Below, one piece after another: positions 14,412-17,912 of a stretch of 17,912 nucleotides of DNA (within the stretch, counting starts at the first letter, position 1; each line of letters begins with the position of its first letter). The DNA is taken from NCBI GenBank assembly GCA_005881495.1, contig VBHI01000075.1:10460-28371 (forward strand), written 5' to 3'. Origin of the DNA: Chloroflexota bacterium. GTDB lineage: Bacteria > Chloroflexota > Ktedonobacteria > Ktedonobacterales > Ktedonobacteraceae. The position numbers and the translations under genes are program-made. The notes below the pieces were generated by a model, which was not told the origin of the DNA, searched no databases, and saw nothing but the letters and a program-made list of their open reading frames with translations.

Positions 14412-14492
14412 ATGAACGATGAAGCTCTGGTCGATGCCATAGTTCGCATCACGCTCGGACTAATCGTTTCCATCGCATGGTTAATCCAATGA
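14412..14492 (+). CDS. Possible 26-aa membrane peptide
   Basis: MNDEALVDAIVRITLGLIVS continues IAWLIQ and then a stop. This is one continuous hydrophobic helix with an acidic head, as in small membrane peptides. No ribosome site precedes it, and an in-frame ATG at 14385 would add nine residues. It may be a relic. Confidence 0.2.
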   Translation: MNDEALVDAIVRITLGLIVSIAWLIQ

Positions 14493-14559
14493 GCATCGCG
14501 ACGATATCACGCATCAGATTGAGTCAGCAGTATCGTCTTAGGCTTCTTCCCCTTCGCGA

Positions 14560-14814
14560 CTACTGTGCTTCCACGCACTCGACCGAAAGAAGCGGGCAAC
14601 CGAAGTCATACAACGAATTGATGACCCCTATGAGCACTGCCTGGTCTACCAATACGCCCGTCAAGATCGTCACCGGATACTGATTCAGCACAATATCGTG
14701 CTCGATTTTCATGCCACCACAATAATCGGACCAATTCTTGTCCAGGGTGCCCAGGATACTGATCCGATAGGTGGCCAGTTCAAACATACTGGCGCATGGA
14801 CGGTATATTTCCAT
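14560..14814 (-). CDS. Small conserved protein, 84 aa
   Basis: The protein reads FELATYRISILGTLDKNWSD, YCGGMKIEHDI, then VTILTGVLVDQAVLIGVINS and LYDFGCPLLSVECVEA. This pattern (an I-G-LD-WSD strand, then LTG-VDQA-L-G-L and LPLLSV) is recalled from a widespread small protein of actinobacteria and Chloroflexi with no known role. ATG at 14814 is chosen because a -35/-10 pair lies about 70 bases upstream, within the longer open frame; the ATG at 14787 is another option. In frame upstream is a hydrophobic stretch (GWGWLWVFLGLVLDISLYGS) that I treat as separate debris. Confidence 0.65.
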   Translation of the reverse strand: MEIYRPCASMFELATYRISILGTLDKNWSDYCGGMKIEHDIVLNQYPVTILTGVLVDQAVLIGVINSLYDFGCPLLSVECVEAQ

Positions 14815-14884
14815 GGTTCGTTCCGTTCTTTGGGGTTCTTCACCTCTACGTCCCGCTGTAGCTAGTAAGCGACTACGACTGGTA

Positions 14885-14913
14885 TATATATATAATAAGC
14901 TGCTGCCATACAA
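14885..14913 (-). promoter_or_regulatory. Putative promoter of the 84-aa protein gene
   Basis: On the minus strand TTGTAT (14908-14913), 17 bases, then TATATA (14885-14890) inside a TA-repeat run. It lies about 70 bases before the start at 14814. Confidence 0.4.
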
Positions 14914-15223
14914 TGAGATGTCGAGTACGAGTCCTAGAAACACCCAGAGCCACCCCCAACCGGTCACACCGACCAAAGAGTTTACTATGACGTGTATGAT
15001 TGGCCTCCCAGTATGAGCTATTGGGGTCAGTACCGCTCTTACGCGCAGTAAAGGCGTCAACACAATCTACGAGGGAAGAAACTGTGTGGTGCTCAAGCCA
15101 GTTATACTATGCGGAGGTACCAACAACAATTGGGTCCTTCTCTCTCTGATTGGTATAACCGCCCCACTTTCATGCTAGCTGTTGTGTGCTGTACACATTG
15201 CATCCTTATGAAATAATGCACGT

Positions 15224-15619
15224 CTACCTCGCCGTCCCAAAAGCTGACCTCACGCCAGGGAGCATGCAATATAACAGGATGACGGCATTGACGATGACAG
15301 ATACGGCTACATCCTCCCAGGTATTTGCGCCAAATAACGTGAAGAAGTCGAGGATAAGATAGAACATGGTGATAACGACCAGGAACATCCAAGCTTGTGG
15401 TTCAACGCGCCAAAGCATCGTCATCAGCCAGATGTAGACCCAGACGAGCAACCCATACATCAAGGCATACCAGAAGCTGAAATAATGGACTTTGTAACCA
15501 GATGGACCGATGAAGAAAGGGATGATCCCCAGGAACTGGAGCGCATGGATGGCTGCTAAGACTGCAGCGATACCAGCGAGGATCGCGAGAATGGTGACAC
15601 CAATGGGACGATTCTTCAT
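15224..15619 (-). CDS. Four-helix integral membrane protein, unknown function
   Basis: This 131-aa protein opens MKNRPIGVTILAILAGIAAV and has four hydrophobic segments (about 7-34, 48-68, 75-97 and 104-121), with conserved-looking MLWRVEPQAWMFLVV between helices 2 and 3. AGGAA lies seven bases before the ATG. Proteins of this pattern are common in Chloroflexi genomes as uncharacterised small membrane proteins. It appears to be a single-gene unit. Confidence 0.75.
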   Translation of the reverse strand: MKNRPIGVTILAILAGIAAVLAAIHALQFLGIIPFFIGPSGYKVHYFSFWYALMYGLLVWVYIWLMTMLWRVEPQAWMFLVVITMFYLILDFFTLFGANTWEDVAVSVIVNAVILLYCMLPGVRSAFGTAR

Positions 15620-15754
15620 GAGTTGATTCCTTTCGATTTATATCATACAAGAAACTACACCTCTGCTTTCAGTATACATGCATGCGACTAAAAACACATC
15701 GCACAAACATATTACTTTTGGCACCTGTATAACGCAAACAGGAAGGTACAACAG

Positions 15755-15790
15755 TCGGGTTATCTAGTATAAATACACTATACAACCCGA
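15755..15790. repeat. Imperfect inverted repeat TCGGGTT...AACCCGA
   Basis: Seven-base outer arms TCGGGTT/AACCCGA (15755-15761, 15784-15790) and an inner TAGT/ACTA pairing around ATAAATAC. No T-run follows on either strand, so an operator or mobile-element relic is as likely as a terminator. The rest of 15620-15892 shows no gene. Confidence 0.4.
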
Positions 15791-15892
15791 GCCTTTCCAG
15801 ATTTTGTCTTGCTTCATACCTGAGAGATCAGCTTATTTTAAGGTTGTGTTTTTGAACTGGGACGGGTATGCTTAACAAGATAGGTATCCTTC

Positions 15893-16050
15893 TGACACTC
15901 CCCGCCATAAATGGACAGGGGTTCTTCCTTCATCCAGCCCGCTTGCTCGTATCCCTTACGAAGATGCGAGTAGAGGCAGTCTGTCCAGAAGCGTTTGACG
16001 ATTGCTCGTCCGTTTCCCTGTGCCCCAGGGTACGTGCCTTTGCCAGGATG
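15893..16050 (-). ncRNA. Probable omega RNA (reRNA) region at the tnpB 3' end
   Basis: In IS605-type elements the guide RNA is read from the tnpB 3' end into the right flank. Here the minus strand has the expected right-end hairpin and then the boundary, so the guide would begin at 15892 with GAAGGATACCTATCTTGTTA. The 5' limit is arbitrary. Existence is inferred from the family. Confidence 0.4.
15900..15921 (-). repeat. Right-end hairpin of the IS element
   Basis: The plus strand reads CCCC-G-CCAT-AA-ATGG-ACA-GGGG. A CCCC/GGGG outer stem and a perfect CCAT/ATGG inner stem sit just inside the proposed right tip, where the family has its recognition and guide-scaffold hairpin. The G versus ACA bulge suggests slight decay. 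Confidence 0.55.
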
Positions 16051-17074
16051 TTCAGCGCGGCATTGTGATCTCTATCCAGTACCACGCCACAGCCGGGACA
16101 GATGTGGGTACGCACGTGAACTGAGGGGGCACGGCAATGACGGGAATGTCATGCATGGCTCCATAGGCGTTCACCCACCGCAGGAATTGTCCCCATCCGG
16201 CGTCATGAATGCTCTTGGCCAGATGAGGGTTCTTGACCATGTTGCGTATCTGAAGGGATTCATAGGCAATCAAATCGTGAGATGAGACGAGCGTGCTTGC
16301 CGTTTTCCTGGCAAAGTCTTCACGCTGCCGTTGGACTTTCAGATACGCTTTAGCGAGTTGCTTCCTGGCTTTCTTGCGGTTGCCGCTCTTCTTCTGTTTG
16401 CGGGAGAGGTGTCGATGCAACCGCTTGAGTTTCTGTTCGGCTTGGCGATAGTGGCGCGGGTTGTCCACCGTGTTGCCATCCGAGTCGGTATAGTAGGCTT
16501 TGAGTCCCACATCAATGCCAACCTGCTTATCTGTCGGAATGTGCTCAATCACCCGCTCAGCCTGGACACTGAATTGCACAGAGTAGCCATCGGCCCGATG
16601 GATGATGCGCACTCGTTTGATCTGCTTGGTAGGGAAGGTTTCAATGGGCTGCTTGGGATTGCCAAGCAGCTTCAATCGTCCAATGCCACAGCCATCGGTG
16701 AAGGTGAGATGTTTCCCATCGGGTTCCAGCTTCCAGCCGGTTTGTTTGTATTCCACTGAGCGGTTATCACGCTGAAACCTGGGGTAACCCTTCTTGCCCG
16801 GCTTATGCATTTTGCAATTCTCATAGAAGCGAGAAATGGCGAACCAGGCGCGATCTGCTGAGGCTTGACGAGCTTGCGAGTTGAGACGAGTAGCAAAGGG
16901 ATACTCACGAGCCAGGACAGCACAATAGCATTGCAGATCATTCTTCGAGATGCCACGCTCGTCCATCCAGAGACGCAAGCATTTGTTTCGGATGAATTGT
17001 ACTATGCTGATCGCTTCATCGATAGCCGCATATTGCTTCTTGGAAGCGTCCACTTTGTACTCGTAGATCAACAT
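15930..17074 (-). pseudogene. tnpB: tnpB, inactivated by an internal deletion/frameshift in the zinc ribbon
   Basis: ATG at 17074 overlaps the tnpA stop. Frame one runs 320 normal residues: YKVDASKKQYAAIDEA, VGIDVGLKAYY (RuvC-I Asp188), LIAYESLQIRNMV (RuvC-II Glu272) and WGQFLRWVNAYGAMHDIPVI. It breaks after VPPQFT, then reads about 20 nonsense residues to a stop at 16052. The proper continuation, RTHICPGCGVVLDRDHNAAL, lies in the next frame (15930-16115) and carries the second CxxC and the RuvC-III Asp. The first CxxC half of the ribbon, normally about 16 residues, is missing altogether. A deletion at about 16110-16122 therefore both removed it and shifted the frame. The protein made would lack the third catalytic residue. 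Confidence 0.82.
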
Positions 17075-17463
17075 TAGACTTTGCTTTGCCTTTCGATGTA
17101 CTTCTGAATGGTTTCCACGCTCACATTGCCTGCTGTCGAGTAGAAGGTAGAGCGTGTCCACAACGAGGGAAGCTTATGCAACTGAGGAAATTCTTCCCGT
17201 AGCAGGTGGGAAGAACGGCCCTTGATCGTCCTGGCAATATCCGTTGGCAGGGTATAGGGATTGGCCCGGATGAACAGATGCACATGATCGGGTTGAATAG
17301 CAAGTCGAAGCACTTCCCATTCCCGCTGCTTGGCAACCTCAACTACAATCTGCCCTAACCGTTTGGCTATGTCCTCTTGCAGCACCTTGCGCCTCCGCTT
17401 GGGACACCAGATGATATGGTACACAATCAGGTGTACGGTATGTTGCTCATGTTGATAGTCCAT
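17074..17463 (-). CDS. tnpA: IS200/IS605 family Y1 transposase TnpA
   Basis: This 129-aa protein of normal family length has the HUH motif PDHVHLFI (His60, His62) and the catalytic tyrosine in TIQKYIERQ (Tyr122). The opening is HTVHLIVYHIIWCPKRRRKV. It cuts and joins single-stranded DNA at the element ends through a Tyr-DNA link. The frame extends to 17511 (MAQLLVKRLSIRYIVN), but the family begins at MDYQHEQ-like sequence, so 17463 is chosen although no strong ribosome site is visible. The gene looks intact. Confidence 0.9.
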   Translation of the reverse strand: MDYQHEQHTVHLIVYHIIWCPKRRRKVLQEDIAKRLGQIVVEVAKQREWEVLRLAIQPDHVHLFIRANPYTLPTDIARTIKGRSSHLLREEFPQLHKLPSLWTRSTFYSTAGNVSVETIQKYIERQSKV

Positions 17464-17518
17464 GTTGACAATATACCGTATACTTAGCCTTTTTACAAGC
17501 AGTTGGGCCATTCATCCA

Positions 17519-17548
17519 CGGGCTAAAGCCGCGGGGCTTTCTGGCCCG
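17519..17548 (-). repeat. Left-end hairpin of the IS element
   Basis: The plus strand reads CGGGC-T-AAAGCC-GCGG-GGCTTT-CTG-GCCCG. An 11-pair stem with a single-base bulge opposite three bases lies 56 bases before the tnpA start. Imperfect subterminal hairpins of this kind are what TnpA recognises at the left end. Confidence 0.65.
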
Positions 17549-17554
17549 TTTTCT

Positions 17555-17912
17555 GTAAAGACGAACGCGGAAGAATCACTTTTCCCAAGTATAACATAGG
17601 GAATGAAGTTTTTGGCAATCGGCACGGCTAAACTGGGATTAGGCCGGGTGGCATCGCCAAACAGAAGACAGTTGATAGCAGCGCTGGAGCGGCTTCGGTG
17701 TTGTTGGGTAGTTGGTGTGAACCACTGCGTCTGACTCTACATATATCAACGCGAAAAAAAGCTTCACTCCCTGTGGCAGATAAAGTCGTCCTGGTCTAGA
17801 TGGGCAAGGCTAGACTTTCCCTAACACCCTGACAATATCACATGAGATATGACGTCATAGAACGGCTGTGCAAAGGCAGAGCTGGAAGTTACCGCATCAA
17901 AATCCGCAGTAC
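17555..17912. other. Gene-free right flank
   Basis: I see no supported gene in these 358 bases on either strand. The only structure is a perfect 12-bp palindrome TATGACGTCATA at 17848-17859, beside a shorter ATATC/GATAT inverted repeat. Either could be an operator half or chance. Confidence 0.4.

Larger units (their letters stand above)
15893..17554 (-). mobile_element. IS200/IS605 family element (tnpA + tnpB), minus orientation
   Basis: An intact Y1 transposase gene and a tnpB gene are joined by a TAATG stop/start overlap, flanked by the subterminal hairpins expected of the family. The left end is at high coordinates. A TTTAC pentamer on the minus strand at 17555-17559 precedes the left-end hairpin and may be the insertion target. 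The right end is placed after GAGTGTCA at 15893, just beyond the right-end hairpin. Both tips are inferred and could be off by a few bases. The element is about 1.66 kb. Confidence 0.75.

Noticed and set aside
15637..15645. TATGATATAAA as a promoter for the membrane protein at 15224-15619
   Set aside because: The element would leave a leader of only about 10 bases, removing the ribosome site it should serve; left out as a feature.
15755..15790. Inverted repeat as an intrinsic terminator
   Set aside because: No T-run on either strand and no gene ends close by; kept only as a repeat.
17640..17912. Possible transposon remnant in the right flank
   Set aside because: Some phrases looked familiar from repeated elements, but no open frame, motif or terminal repeat supports it.

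Overview
The window looks like a chromosomal accessory region of a GC-moderate, repeat-rich bacterium, most likely a member of the Ktedonobacteria (Chloroflexota). That assignment is an inference. It rests on the style of the genes: two Uma2-family proteins, a SWIM zinc-finger protein, an IS200/IS605 element with both tnpA and tnpB, small multi-pass membrane proteins, and a split, archaeal-like glutamate synthase. No rRNA, tRNA or CRISPR array was found.

Layout. (1) Positions 1-4.6 kb, minus strand: a glutamate-synthase-like operon read right to left. It holds a ferredoxin-motif FMN-synthase-like protein, an FMN/Fe-S glutamate synthase core domain, and a class II glutamine amidotransferase that runs off the left edge. 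Its upstream region has a strong ribosome binding site that opens a different reading frame from the annotated first gene, plus two 13-bp direct repeats. (2) 4.7-6.0 kb: a 28-codon ORF, a Uma2 gene, a relic of a recombinase C-terminus, a perfect 40-bp palindrome, and a small zinc-finger protein. (3) 6.1-9.5 kb, plus strand: a tightly packed operon with a SWIM-less paralog, a SWIM zinc-finger repeat protein, an HU-like protein, an unrecognised 137-aa protein and a possible 49-aa ORF. (4) 9.5-10.8 kb: a second Uma2 gene, convergent with a decayed serine-recombinase-like tail and a ribbon-helix-helix-like gene that may be frameshifted. (5) 10.9-13.5 kb, plus strand: a good promoter, a 19-aa leader ORF, an endonuclease III family gene, a small membrane protein and an MFS transporter. 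(6) 13.6-15.6 kb, minus strand: a relic of an AarF/ABC1 kinase gene, two small conserved-looking proteins and a four-helix membrane protein, with very small ORFs between them. (7) 15.9-17.55 kb, minus strand: an IS200/IS605 element with an intact Y1 transposase (TnpA), a TnpB that has lost half its zinc ribbon together with its frame, a left-end hairpin, and a right-end hairpin that probably lies in the omega RNA. The last about 360 bases show no gene.

Together: the glutamate synthase pieces probably form one ammonia-assimilation or glutamine-dependent transfer complex. The SWIM/HU operon is the best candidate for an undescribed system; it pairs two predicted DNA-binding proteins with unrecognised partners. 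It is bracketed by two Uma2 genes, each followed by homologous debris of the same recombinase-like C-terminus in the same orientation, so the segment has the look of an accessory cassette.
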